A DNA stretch of 53,981 bases, taken from positions 1 to 53,981 of the forward strand of contig JAFNIV010000008.1 in NCBI GenBank assembly GCA_017601145.1, read 5' to 3'. The DNA is from Candidatus Brockarchaeota archaeon. Its GTDB lineage: Archaea; Thermoproteota; EX4484-205; JAAOZO01. Made by a program: the position numbers and the translations under genes. The notes under the pieces are model-generated. The model was not told the DNA's origin, searched no databases, and saw only the letters and a list, made by a program, of their open reading frames with translations. Of this stretch, positions 1-7,676 are shown piece by piece; position 1 is the first letter of the stretch, and each line of letters begins with the position of its first letter.

Positions 1-313
1 TCAACGGCGGAGACAAGATCCGCGCCCTTTGAAGGTGCCAAAACTCTAGTCTCATAATGAGAAAATAAAGGGTGGTGGTACACCCTTCGCTCCGAAGGTA
101 TGAGCTAGGAGCCATCACCAGGAGCGAACAAGTTCAGCTAAATGGCACAAAAATAGCAAAGTTTATCCTTTCTGTTCAAAAATTTAAACATAAACTAGTT
201 CGCATCCTAGCTTAAAACTTTAGTTTAGCAAAGCCAACTAGCCTTAACATAAGGTTTATATACCTCTTTAAAGAAACAACAAAGTCGGAATAAATGGGGG
301 TGTATGAATATAT
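1..313. other. Gene-free stretch with a GC-rich structured segment
   Basis: The first 140 bases are far richer in GC than the surroundings and can form several hairpins. GCGGA (8-12) pairs with TCCGC (20-24). GGGTG pairs with CACCC at about 70-85. TTCGCTCC (about 88-95) pairs with GGAGCGAA (about 121-128), enclosing about 25 bases. I do not recognise it as SRP RNA, RNase P RNA or a tRNA. It may be the end of an RNA gene or mobile element cut by the window edge. The remainder up to 250 is plain AT-rich DNA leading to the S30e promoter. Confidence 0.4.
255..262 (+). promoter_or_regulatory. TATA box of the S30e gene
   Basis: TTTATATA lies about 52 bases upstream of the S30e start codon, with an A/G-rich stretch just before it, as in archaeal BRE/TATA promoters. 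A start site 25-30 bases downstream gives a leader of about 25 bases containing a G-rich Shine-Dalgarno-like run (GGGGGTGT, 296-303). Confidence 0.6.
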
Positions 314-466
314 ATGGTTACTCACGGTTCAGTTACATTGGCAGGTAAAGTTCGTAGTGTAACGCCAAAGTTGCCACGAAAAGAAAAAAGAAGTCCTATA
401 CCGCGGATAAAAGTAAAGTCTCTTTATAGAAAGAGAGTAGTCTTAAAGAGAGAACTCTCCACATGA
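314..466 (+). CDS. rps30e: 30S ribosomal protein S30e
   Basis: This 50-residue, strongly basic protein begins MVTHGSVTLAGKVRSVTPK. That matches the hallmark N-terminus of eukaryotic/archaeal S30e (HGSLxxAGKVRxxTPK), followed by the usual Lys/Arg-rich tail with PRIKVKSLYRKRV. It belongs to the small ribosomal subunit. The ATG at 314 follows a G-rich Shine-Dalgarno-like run and a clear TATA box. Among archaea S30e is typical of the TACK and Asgard groups and usually absent from Euryarchaeota, so it helps place the organism. The frame opens cleanly and ends at TGA 464-466. An IS607 relic begins 81 bases downstream. Confidence 0.88.
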   Translation: MVTHGSVTLAGKVRSVTPKLPRKEKRSPIPRIKVKSLYRKRVVLKRELST

Positions 467-547
467 ACGATAGTGGACTCATAAGCAAATTCATAGTCCT
501 TACTAAACCTTAAATCAACAGAACTCTTCCCTGCCTCTAACTTGCCT

Positions 548-809
548 CTTCAGCAGTTTCAAAATAGAAAAGTTTAAACAGCGGTCTAACCCCCTTAACT
601 CTTTGATGGAAGAAGAACTCTACGCCCTCTCTGTTCTGGAAGCATGGCTTCCTATCTGGGCAGGATAATGAAATGCGAAAAATGCGGATTAGCAATGGAT
701 AGAGACATCGTAGCAGTATTGAACCTTCAGATGCGGGGAGAAGGGTTCCCCCAAAGAGCCCTCGATGAAATAATTGGGGGGGAAGGGCTAACTACTTAAC
801 TCAGAACCC
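548..809 (+). mobile_element. IS607-type relic, internally deleted (copy a)
   Basis: The left end (CTTCAGCAGTTTCAAAATAG at 548) is shared with the relic at 16233 and, in diverged form, with the one at 12822-13487. The right end ACTTAACTCAGAACCC is shared with the latter. Between the ends only a few N-terminal codons of unclear origin (ATGGAAGAAGAA, about 605) and the C-terminal zinc finger and tail of TnpB remain. The whole element is about 262 bp, so nearly all of TnpA and the TnpB nuclease core are gone. Confidence 0.7.
668..799 (+). pseudogene. TnpB C-terminal fragment (IS607 family)
   Basis: An open stretch of 43 codons encodes the second half of the TnpB zinc finger (CEKCGLAMDRDIVAVLNLQ) and the family's C-terminal tail (RGEGFPQRALDEIIGGEG). 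The RuvC catalytic core and N-terminal domain are absent, so this cannot be a working nuclease. It lies inside the IS607 relic described here and has the same tail as the copy at 12822-13487. Confidence 0.75.
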
Positions 810-1116
810 GTAGTCTTAGTATTTTGTACATTTTTAAATGCTCATAATGATCCATTAGGAGCAAGAGTAATAGGAGTTTTAGAAGATTCGTAGCAAACCT
901 CAGTTTGAGAAATAAAGTATATGTTAATTTTGAGTGTGTTTAATCTTAAGCGTTTCATGTGTGTTTTCGTAAGAAACTTGCAAGTCTATTGGCAGAAACT
1001 TATGCTTAAAAAGGTCTAATCTCAGACTAAATGACTGAAAAATCAAGTTTTAATTCACTAACTAAAGAGCTTAAAGTAATGGCTTCTAATGGTCTTAAAG
1101 TTTAAAAGTACAAAAA
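810..1116. other. AT-rich intergenic region, no gene recognised
   Basis: A short open tail (about 834-892) would encode residues ending NDPLGARVIGVLEDS before a TAG. It abuts the right end of the IS607 relic, so it may be the 3' end of a gene cut by the insertion. I could not identify the family. The rest is AT-rich with no coding signal. Confidence 0.35.
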
Positions 1117-1125
1117 GCTTTAAAC
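1117..1125 (+). promoter_or_regulatory. TATA box of the S6e-aIF2-gamma operon
   Basis: GCTTTAAAC lies about 33 bases upstream of the TTG start of S6e. The gene also has a near-perfect Shine-Dalgarno GGTGAT at 1143-1148, five bases before TTG. Confidence 0.5.
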
Positions 1126-1153
1126 TGCCTTCGTTGACTTTTGGTGATAAAAA

Positions 1154-1498
1154 TTGCCCGCAAGGATTAGAATTGAAATCGAAGATCACGTAGAGAAAAA
1201 ACATGAGTCTCTAATACTAGAAGGTGAGGATGCTAAGCCTTTAATGGGATACAAGATAGGTGACGTAATTGACGGCGCTATAATAAAGAAACAGGGGAAG
1301 TTTAAAATAACTGGGGGCTCCGATACTTCAGGATTTCCAATGCTGGTAGGAATACACGGTACAGCTCAAAGGAGTGTACTGCTTGAAAGAGGGAAAGCTG
1401 CTAGAAAAGCAAAGAAAGGTGAGAAAGTCAAAGTTACAGTTAGAGGAGAAGTAGTTTCCGAAGAGACTGCTCAAGTTAACTTAGTAAGGATAGAGTGA
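1154..1498 (+). CDS. rps6e: 30S ribosomal protein S6e
   Basis: The 114-residue protein carries the S6e core: MGYKIGDVIDG, then KITGGSDTSGFPM, then the basic segment and TVRGEVVSEETAQVNL. Its length is normal for archaeal S6e, a small-subunit protein near the mRNA entry side. The start is TTG at 1154, chosen because GGTGAT sits five bases upstream. The same arrangement is seen at infB. The stop overlaps the region just before the aIF2-gamma ATG (1500), so the two are co-transcribed, a conserved archaeal pairing. Confidence 0.93.
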   Translation: MPARIRIEIEDHVEKKHESLILEGEDAKPLMGYKIGDVIDGAIIKKQGKFKITGGSDTSGFPMLVGIHGTAQRSVLLERGKAARKAKKGEKVKVTVRGEVVSEETAQVNLVRIE

Positions 1499-1499
1499 T

Positions 1500-2741
1500 A
1501 TGTCTAAACTAGACTCTAACATTCAAAAACCTTCGATAAACATTGGAACTTTAGGACATGTTGATCATGGAAAAACATCTCTTGTGAAAGCTCTTACCGG
1601 AGTATTAACTAGTAGGCATAGCCAAGAACTTGCTCGAAACATTACAATAAAACTTGGTTATGCTACAATGGATATATACAAATGTAATGTTTGCGAGCCT
1701 CCTTTTAATTACTTTACTTCAAACACTTGTCCAAAGGGGCATTCTTGCGAATACGTTAGAAGTATCTCTTTCATAGATGCACCTGGGCATGAAGTCTTAA
1801 TGACAACTATGCTTAGTGGTGCGGCGTTAATGGATGGTGCTCTTTTTGTAATAGCCGCAGATGAAAAATGTCCTCAACCTCAGACAATGGAGCACCTATA
1901 TGCTGCAAAGATTCTTAATCTAAAAAATCTTATAGTGGTTCAGAACAAAATTGACTTAGTAACTAAAGAAAGAGCAAAAGAGAGCTATAACGAAATTAAG
2001 ACTCTCCTTTCAGAAGCTGGCTATGAGAACGTTCCAATAATACCTGTTTCTGCTACATTTGGTACAAATATAGATGCTTTAGTTTGGGCAATTGAAAAGT
2101 ACTTTCCAACACCAAACAGGGACCCTAACCTAGAATTAAGAATGCCAGTTATAAGATCTTTTAATATAAATAAGCCCGGCACACTACTTAAAGACATTAA
2201 AGGAGGTGTAATTGGAGGTTCAGTACAGCAAGGTAAAATAAAAGAAGGTGATGAAATTAGCATCTTTCCTGGAATTATTATGAAGAGTGAAGGAGAAGTA
2301 AAAAACATAGTCCTTGAAACAAAAGTAATTTCAATAATGTTTGACAACAAGAGTTTAAAAGAAGCAGACCCTGGAGGCTTAATAGCAATTGGTTCCACGT
2401 TAGATCCATCGTTAACAAAAGACGATAGGTTATCAGGCTCCCTTGTTACTTTAGCAGGGAAACAGATAAGAGTTACAAAACAAGTATCTCTAGAGATTAA
2501 TTTGTTTTCGTATCTGCTTGGTACCCGGGAGAAAATAAAAATAGAGCCAATAAAACAAAGGGAAAAGTTGAATATTAACATAGGTGTAGGGATGAGTAGC
2601 GGCGAGGTTCAGGCAGTAAAAGATAACATAATAAATGTTAAACTTGATAAGCCCCTAGTAGCTGAATTTGGACAGAGAGCCGCAATTAGTAGAATAATAG
2701 ATAAGAGATGGAGGCTTATTGGGTACGGTGTAGTTAAATAG
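1500..2741 (+). CDS. eif2g: Translation initiation factor 2 subunit gamma (aIF2-gamma)
   Basis: This GTPase delivers initiator Met-tRNA to the small ribosomal subunit. Visible motifs are G1 GHVDHGKTSL (residues about 19-28), a knob with four cysteines (CNVCEPP...CPKGHSC, about 60-82), G3 DAPGHE, and G4 NKID, followed by the two beta-barrel domains. At 413 residues it is full length and uninterrupted, unlike the related GTPase infB on the opposite strand, whose G1 motif is split by an intron. It follows S6e with one base between stop and start. Confidence 0.95.
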   Translation: MSKLDSNIQKPSINIGTLGHVDHGKTSLVKALTGVLTSRHSQELARNITIKLGYATMDIYKCNVCEPPFNYFTSNTCPKGHSCEYVRSISFIDAPGHEVLMTTMLSGAALMDGALFVIAADEKCPQPQTMEHLYAAKILNLKNLIVVQNKIDLVTKERAKESYNEIKTLLSEAGYENVPIIPVSATFGTNIDALVWAIEKYFPTPNRDPNLELRMPVIRSFNINKPGTLLKDIKGGVIGGSVQQGKIKEGDEISIFPGIIMKSEGEVKNIVLETKVISIMFDNKSLKEADPGGLIAIGSTLDPSLTKDDRLSGSLVTLAGKQIRVTKQVSLEINLFSYLLGTREKIKIEPIKQREKLNINIGVGMSSGEVQAVKDNIINVKLDKPLVAEFGQRAAISRIIDKRWRLIGYGVVK

Positions 2742-2763
2742 CTTTTCTATTCACTCTTAAACT

Positions 2764-4581
2764 TTAATACATTCCCCAATAAGGTTCTTTCTTCCTTTTG
2801 ATGTTGTATATTTCTTCTAGTGCCTCTAATGTATCTTGACTTATGAATTGCTGGAGTTTATTTTTCAATAAGAAAGCATGTGAAGAGGGAATGTCTGAAT
2901 ATAATACTTCGCCTTCCTTTATAGATCTCCCAACAACAGCTTCTCTTACTGAAATTGATACTTCTTGCTTCACAGTAGCTTCTCTTACAGTTTCGTCTTT
3001 AAGTCTTATTGACTCTACTACTCCAACATGTTCTCCTTTTTCATTCATCAAATAAGCACCTTGTCTAAGTATGCCCTTCTCAACCCTTATACCAAATATT
3101 GCAGGTTTACTTCTCCTAAAAACGAATCCAGGAAGTACTAGAATCTTACATGGCATTTGAACTGAAGAAATTGTTGCTTCAAGAGATGATTTTTCAATTT
3201 GTTCTTTCCATGCAATGTAGTCCTCTATTATACTATATATTATTTCTCCAGAAAATATCTTTACGTCCATATCTCTAGCACCTATTTCTGCTTCATCTGT
3301 GATGTTTACATTGAATGCGAGAATTGCTCTTAGGTATCTTTTTTCTGATGAAGCAAGAGATGCTTGAATCACGTCTTTCTTAGAAACTGGCCCTATGCCT
3401 GCTACCCTTATTCCTATTTTTCTTGCCTGGAGCTCGCTTACAATTGCTTCTAAAGCACCTAATGTATCAGCCTTTATCACCAAGCCTTCAACCTCTTTTT
3501 CAAATAGAAACTGAGATGTTTCTTTAGAAAGCTGATCTAACAAGGGTTTCTCTTCTTCTCCACTAAACACTATAACTTCTGAACCTGCAAGGGCTTTCTC
3601 TAAGTTAGGTGCGCTTACTTTTACTCCAGCTGATGCTTTAACAACTTCCACATAGTTAAATTTATCCCTCGGATCTCTCATCTCGTCAAGGGGCTTCGGA
3701 ACCAGTAATGATCTGATTTTTGTTACTATTGGCCCATCAGCTCCTAGAAGGGCAATTTGGTTTCCAACTTTAAACTCTCCATCATATACTATAACATTTA
3801 GTGTTGTCCCTAAACCTGTTTCTTCTGTAACTTCTAAGACTACTCCTTTGCCTCGGTTTGAACTTATTCTCAACGAATCTAAGTTAAAAGTTTGGACCAT
3901 TCCAACTATGACTGCTATTAGCTCTGCTATTCCTTCTCCAGTCTTCGCGCTAACAGGAACTATTGGAACCCTCCCTTTGAAACTTTTCATATTGTAAAAA
4001 ATATCTGTATCTATTTGTAGGTTTGAAAGTTGACCCACTAGCTGGTAAATTTTTTCTTCAAGCGCTTTTCTAACAGAAGGTTCTTGAAACTTTAATGATT
4101 CAAGAAAAGAAAGCGTATTAACTTGCTTCCAACCTTTAACTAAGTCTATTTTGTTTGCTGCAACTACGAATGGAGTATTTCTTGACTTTAGTATATTAAC
4201 TGACTCTACAGTTTGAGGCATTACACCAGAAGTAACATCTATTACTAATATAGCAAAATCAGCAATAGAGCCACCTCTCTTTCTTAAGTTCATGAAGGCT
4301 TGATGACCTGGAGTATCTATAACTAGAATTCCTGGAATTTTTACTTTCGAAGCTACTTCAAAGCCTTTTATCTCTCTAACTATACTAATTAAAGTATCAA
4401 AGGGCAAATAAGAAGCTCCAACATGCTGGGTCTAGGACCTCTAAAAGGTTATCCCCCCTGCTTCTCTTTTTGCCACAACAGTTCCTCTTATCTTATCTAA
4501 TAACGAAGTCTTGCCGTGGTCTACTTAGCCCCTTTAAAAGGAATGGCCTAAGACCACGACAATAGGCTCTCTAATTTCCAA
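2764..4581 (-). CDS. infB: Translation initiation factor aIF5B, gene with two mini-introns
   Basis: aIF5B is the GTPase that promotes subunit joining. The long uninterrupted frame (from 4407) lacks the G1 motif, but the missing N-terminus lies just upstream, cut by two 18-nt insertions. Exons are 4581-4543, 4524-4450 and 4431-2764, joined to 1782 nt (593 residues). The joined N-terminus contains LGHVDHGKTSLL and GGITQHVGAS, then DTPGHQAF and NKIDL. Without removal, four in-frame stops would block translation. The TTG start follows GGTGAT by five bases, as at S6e. Domains II-IV follow, ending in the helical C-terminal region. The gene converges on aIF2-gamma. Seen: motifs and insertions. Inferred: RNA splicing. 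Confidence 0.93.
4432..4449 (-). other. 18-nt BHB mini-intron 2 in infB
   Basis: The sequence (minus strand) is ACCTTTTAGAGGTCCTAG, between the codons for Ile38 and Thr39 of the switch I motif GGITQH, with TAG twice in frame. The fold is a canonical BHB. Exon GGGA pairs with intron TCCT. The 5' bulge is TA|A and the 3' bulge AG|A. The inner hairpin is CCTT-TTA-GAGG and the outer helix GGG/CCC. Cutting after the second bulge base gives ATA ACC CAG (ITQ). Compared with intron 1, the hairpin keeps its pairing with one A to G change (A-U to G-U). Confidence 0.9.
4525..4542 (-). other. 18-nt BHB mini-intron 1 in infB
   Basis: The sequence (minus strand) is TCCTTTTAAAGGGGCTAA, lying between the codons for His13 and Val14 of GHVDHGKT, with TAA twice in frame. 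It folds as a bulge-helix-bulge. Exon GGCC pairs with intron GGCT. The 5' bulge is AT|T and the 3' bulge AA|G. The inner hairpin is CCTT-TTA-AAGG. The outer exon-exon helix is GTGGTC/GACCAC plus TA/TA, with one T bulged. Cutting after the second bulge base gives exactly GGC CAT GTA GAC (GHVD). Confidence 0.88.
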
Positions 4582-5069
4582 TTTTGATCACCAGCACATG
4601 AAAGACTTAAAACTTTAATAAATGTTAGCTTCTTTGAAGTCCCCCTTTACTTTTTGTAGAAGAATAGTGTTAAAAACAAAGATATTAATAGTCAAAAAAA
4701 GGCTTCTTACTTCTTTAAAGAACTTTTTACCATTGTGAGATTCACAGATTTTATCACTCCCCTTTCACTTCTATTATAGGTTCACAAAAAGCTTTTCAGG
4801 GATCCTTCATCCTAAGCATTTAAGGACTGCAATACGTCTTCTTCGTTTTCATACTTGCATGCCTTACATTTCTTATACCTATACTCATTCGATATTAGTT
4901 TACCACCACATATAGGTATATCTATGCAGAAGTTTATCATATTCCTAAAGTCCAGTCCACTAAGACTCTTTTAATATGTCGTTCGATTCGTAAGCAAATG
5001 AACTCCAAGGTCGACTTCCACAACAGAATATACAATAAACATCTATAAAAAATCCATTTATTCTAAAAC
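4582..5069. other. Gene-poor region between infB and L24e with a TnpB relic
   Basis: Many archaea carry a nucleoside diphosphate kinase gene between L24e and infB. None is visible here. The only coding trace is a TnpB zinc-finger remnant on the minus strand (4812-4960). The rest is AT-rich. A GGTGATC Shine-Dalgarno for infB sits at about 4586-4592. Confidence 0.5.
4812..4960 (-). pseudogene. TnpB zinc-finger remnant
   Basis: Read from 4960 downward, the frame gives ICGGKLISNEYRYKKCKAC followed by KYENEEDVLQSLNA and a stop, then DEGSLK in the same frame. This matches the layout of the TnpB zinc finger (CxxCG...C..C) and the following D-x-x-A/Q-x-x-N and GSL segments, with the first cysteine pair damaged. 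No N-terminal part or element ends were found. It is more decayed and of a different type from the IS607 relics here. Confidence 0.5.
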
Positions 5070-5246
5070 TTAAAACTGCTTCTTCACCCATTTTATTTTT
5101 CTTGGGTTTCTTTTTAGTTCAAGCGCATTCTTTTTGCACTTCGATGAACAAAACCAAAGCAGCGCACCATCATTTCTAACAAATAGTAGTCCCGTTCCAG
5201 GTTCTACCTGCCTACCACAGAAAGAACATTTTCTAAAGATTGGCAT
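5070..5246 (-). CDS. rpl24e: 50S ribosomal protein L24e
   Basis: The 58-residue zinc-ribbon protein begins [19 protein letters not shown], with the second cysteine pair in FCSSKCKKN and the ending [12 protein letters not shown]. These are the family hallmarks (four zinc ligands C7, C10, C33, C37) and the usual length. It is a large-subunit protein. It follows S28e by two bases and L7Ae before that, the standard archaeal L7Ae-S28e-L24e order. A GAGGTAAAG Shine-Dalgarno precedes the ATG. Confidence 0.95.
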   Translation of the reverse strand: MPIFRKCSFCGRQVEPGTGLLFVRNDGALLWFCSSKCKKNALELKRNPRKIKWVKKQF

Positions 5247-5248
5247 CT

Positions 5249-5458
5249 TTACCTCACCCTTCTTGCTTCTCTTTCATCTTCTCTTAAGCAAAGAATCTCT
5301 CCAACCTTTACAGGTCCTCTTACGTTTCTAAGTATTACTCTCCCTTTATTCCTACCAGATAAAATTCTCACTCTAACTTGAGTAACTTCTCCCGTAGCAC
5401 CAGCTCTCCCTAGAACTTCTAAAACTTCTACATGGATGCATTCGTCTTCGATACTCAT
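5249..5458 (-). CDS. rps28e: 30S ribosomal protein S28e
   Basis: The 69-residue protein contains the S28e OB-fold signature [30 protein letters not shown] and the C-terminal [12 protein letters not shown]. It is full length. It is the middle gene of L7Ae-S28e-L24e, 16 bases after the L7Ae stop and two bases before L24e, so it is certainly co-transcribed with them. Confidence 0.95.
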   Translation of the reverse strand: MSIEDECIHVEVLEVLGRAGATGEVTQVRVRILSGRNKGRVILRNVRGPVKVGEILCLREDEREARRVR

Positions 5459-5474
5459 TTCGTTTTTTCACTTT

Positions 5475-5849
5475 TTAACTCTGTTTCAGCTTGTTTATTT
5501 TTTCGATTAACTCATTCATTTGTTTCTCAGCTTGTCCAGGATTTTCGATGGCTGCACATGCCGCAGGTACTGATAATCCCACTGCGCTTCCTAGCATTTT
5601 CTTACTTGAAACTATTAAGTAGGGGACCTTTCTATCCCTACAGAGTAAAGGCACATGAAGAACTATTTCCACGGGGTCTACATCTTCAGCAATAACTACC
5701 AGCTTAGCTACCCCTCTTTCTATGGATTTTGTTGTCTCATTGGTGCCTCTTCTAACTTTACCTGTTTGGGCTGCTAGTTTCAGTAGTTCGAAAGCTTGAG
5801 ATTGTAATTCTTCTGGTACTTCATACTCTGCAGTCGTAATTTTTCCCAT
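5475..5849 (-). CDS. rpl7ae: 50S ribosomal protein L7Ae
   Basis: The 124-residue protein binds kink-turns in 23S rRNA, in C/D and H/ACA guide RNPs and in RNase P. The RNA-binding signature is GKVRRGTNETTKSIERGVAKLV, with VIAEDVDPVEIVLHVPLLC and the loop AVGLSVPAACAAI. The ATG at 5849 is chosen because AGGTGT lies just before it and residues before it (up to 5921) do not fit the family. It heads the L7Ae-S28e-L24e operon. Confidence 0.93.
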   Translation of the reverse strand: MGKITTAEYEVPEELQSQAFELLKLAAQTGKVRRGTNETTKSIERGVAKLVVIAEDVDPVEIVLHVPLLCRDRKVPYLIVSSKKMLGSAVGLSVPAACAAIENPGQAEKQMNELIEKINKLKQS

Positions 5850-6004
5850 TTTTCTACACCTCGACACCTTCAGCACTTTACTGAACAGCTTATTTAAACT
5901 TACCTTTTTGAAATTTGTCATCAGCTACTTAAAAAGGACGAAGTAGCAGCTCTATTTATTCAAAACACTATTGTTTATAAAAATTAAAACAAATTAAGAT
6001 TAAA

Positions 6005-6030
6005 AACTCAAAAAAAGAATTTTTTGAGTT
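6005..6030. terminator. Perfect 11-bp inverted repeat, possible terminator
   Basis: An 11-bp stem with an AGAA loop is followed on the plus strand by CTTT and preceded by an A-rich run. It lies upstream of L7Ae and downstream of TBP on the minus strand, so it could end the TBP transcript. Archaeal terminators are usually T-runs rather than hairpins, so the role is uncertain. Confidence 0.3.
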
Positions 6031-6216
6031 CTTTAGCAAAGAACTTCGTTGTACTGTAATATGAAAATTAAACTCTGGGAAATTTTATAAAAAAACCTAA
6101 AGTAACCCTAAGATGAGTTTTTGAAAGATTTGAAATGCTAAGAATAACGTAATTTAAAGTTCTAGCAAATAAGATTGGCGAAGGTTTCGGCAAGCATACT
6201 AGGCTGTGTGCTCGAA

Positions 6217-6253
6217 GAATCGAAGATCTCTCGGCTCAGCTGAGGAGAGTACC
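6217..6253 (+). repeat. IS200/IS605-like right-end hairpin A
   Basis: GAATCGAAGATCTCTCGGCTC forms a short stem, followed by AGCTGAGGAGAGTACC. The same arrangement, with nearly the same bases, occurs at 39241-39280 (minus) and more loosely at 29959-29990 (minus). Solitary copies with no tnpA or tnpB nearby suggest remnants of element ends, or of the 3' end of a TnpB guide RNA scaffold. Confidence 0.45.
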
Positions 6254-6401
6254 AAAGAATCAAGGTTGAAACTCCAAAATTGAAGTTATACATTCGATGA
6301 GTCATAAGTTCATGCTCATAGTTTATAATTATTTTTAGACGAATATAAAGTGGTTCCTTTTTGCAATTTGCGATGCGATTAGAGTTACTTTTATCTTTTG
6401 T

Positions 6402-6980
6402 TTAATAGAGCAAGTTCAGTTCAGAAAGTTGCTTGTATAAGTTTTCTGTTGCTTGTTTTACGTCAGCTTCTTTTCTTGCTCCAGTACAAACAAATTTTCC
6501 ACTTGCAAAGAGTAATAGGACAACTTTAGGTTCTTTCATTCTATATATGAGCCCTGGGAACTCTTCAGGCTCATACATTGTTCGTTCTAGTGTATAAGCA
6601 CATTTTTCAAGATCTATTCTTCCGGGTAAAGATCCAGAGGCAACTATGTTCTGTATAGTTATTTCAGGTTTGTTGTAGATTGATATCCCAACTCTTTTTA
6701 ATTCTTCTACAACTCTATATATTGCCCTTATTGCTTGTTTTTCTGATTTACTCCCAGTGCATACCATTTTTCCTGAGCTAAATATTAAAGTTGCTGTCTT
6801 TGGTTTTTTTAAACGAAAAACAAGACCTGGAAATTGCTCTGGTACGTATTCTATGACTGATTCGTCAAATGAATTGACGATGTCAAACAAATTAATTCTT
6901 TGATTTAAAACTGCAGAAGCAACGACATTTTCTATTTTGACAATGGGTTTCTTTTCTCCAATTGGTAATGATGGAATCAA
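6402..6980 (-). CDS. tbp: TATA-box-binding protein (TBP)
   Basis: TBP nucleates transcription pre-initiation complexes. The 192 residues form the two direct repeats of the saddle. Repeat 1 has NVVASAVLNQRINL and PGLVFRLKKPKTATLIFSSG. Repeat 2 has NIVASGSLPGRIDL and PGLIYRMKEPKVVLLLFASG. Each ends in KMVCTG or KFVCTG. The start is TTG at 6980, about 30-40 bases after a strong TATA box. There is no acidic C-terminal tail, in contrast to many crenarchaeal TBPs. It is transcribed alone. Confidence 0.95.
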   Translation of the reverse strand: MIPSLPIGEKKPIVKIENVVASAVLNQRINLFDIVNSFDESVIEYVPEQFPGLVFRLKKPKTATLIFSSGKMVCTGSKSEKQAIRAIYRVVEELKRVGISIYNKPEITIQNIVASGSLPGRIDLEKCAYTLERTMYEPEEFPGLIYRMKEPKVVLLLFASGKFVCTGARKEADVKQATENLYKQLSELNLLY

Positions 6981-7344
6981 TTTGATTTTATGTGCTGTAA
7001 CCCCCTTTATAAACTTTATATAAGGTTAAATTTAAGTCTTTTGTAAAAAAGAAACTGCTAATACCATAAACTTAAGGTCGTTTACGCCTTATCAAATTAC
7101 TTTAAAAAGAACTTTTAGACTATTATCTCAGAATCGAATGAGAATTAAGTCTTTAATTTGCTTATTTGATTGAAAACAACTATTTCTTCTAGAAGATTTT
7201 TATTGTAAAATATTTTTTTAAAGCAATTTGAACTTAATCTAAAATAAAAAACTTTGAAATAGTAGTCGTGAAGTAACTGTGAACTTTGGAATTTTTAATT
7301 AGTACATAAAAGTGACTTCAGAACAGTAATGATTTAACTTTGAT
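6981..7344. other. TBP promoter region and AT-rich spacer
   Basis: The only clear signal is the minus-strand TATA region at 7006-7024. The rest is very AT-rich up to the right end of the IS200/IS605-like element at 7345. Confidence 0.5.
7006..7024 (-). promoter_or_regulatory. TATA region of the tbp gene
   Basis: On the minus strand this reads TTATATAAAGTTTATAAAG, two overlapping TATA-like boxes 26-44 bases before the TTG start of TBP. The doubled box would suit a strong or self-regulated promoter, but that is inference. Confidence 0.6.
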
Positions 7345-7621
7345 GGCGGGAAGTCCCCCTGCGAAAGCTGGGGGATGAAAGCCGAAACCGAAAAGCTTAT
7401 ATTTTTCTCATTACATCTATCATTGTCTGCTTGGCTGGCAGACCTAGTAGGCATGGGACAGGCCGAAAGAGACGCCTGCTGAGGGCAAGACCTCCGTAAC
7501 CCACCTTCCACACGGGTTCCTCGAAACGGCCTCACTTGCCGAGGCCTCCGCTGTGGGTGAGTGGAGAGCGAGTCTGTCCGTGGAAGCAGGAAGCTCCTTG
7601 CGATAGCGAGGAGTAGTTCAC
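7345..7621 (-). mobile_element. Non-autonomous IS200/IS605-like element (copy 1)
   Basis: This 277-bp GC-rich block, with no transposase gene, has hairpins near both ends. The left end (at 7621, minus strand) has CTCCT...AGGAG around GCTATCGC, followed by CTTCCTGCTTC. The right end (at 7345) has CCCCC...GGGGG, followed by ACTTCCCGCC. This is the layout of IS200/IS605 ends. A second copy in the opposite orientation starts at 53835. They differ at only 2 of about 147 shared bases, so the family is or was recently mobile. The interior holds more complementary GC-rich blocks and may encode a structured RNA. It ends about 20 bases before the elp3 TATA box. Confidence 0.65.
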
Positions 7622-7640
7622 TTATCCTCTAAAGTATCAG

Positions 7641-7649
7641 ATTTAAATA
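7641..7649 (+). promoter_or_regulatory. TATA box of the elp3-gatE-gatD operon
   Basis: ATTTAAATA lies 28-36 bases before the TTG start of Elp3, which fits a leaderless transcript. The mobile element ends just upstream, so the upstream activator region has been replaced or separated. Confidence 0.5.
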
Positions 7650-7676
7650 CCCTTTGATTTTAGAAAACATGCAGAA

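Larger units (their letters stand above)
5850..6401. other. Intergenic region with a perfect inverted repeat and an IS-like hairpin
   Basis: No gene was found. AACTCAAAAAA at 6005-6015 pairs perfectly with TTTTTTGAGTT at 6020-6030 (11 bp, 4-base loop). It could act as a terminator for either flanking minus-strand unit. An IS200/IS605-like right-end hairpin lies at 6217-6253. Confidence 0.5.

Noticed and set aside
4407-4407. TTG 4407 as the true infB start
   Set aside because: It would remove the whole G1 and switch I region. The missing residues are encoded just upstream with the right Shine-Dalgarno and start, cut only by the two 18-nt insertions.
4432-4542. Frameshifts, sequencing errors or pseudogenisation in infB
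   Set aside because: Both insertions are exactly 18 nt, keep the flanking frame, share layout and fold as BHB. Random decay or sequencing errors do not do this, and the remaining 1668 nt are intact.
7299-7535. A 78-codon protein on the minus strand
   Set aside because: It runs through the GC-rich structured IS200/IS605-like element; composition reflects the element, not coding.
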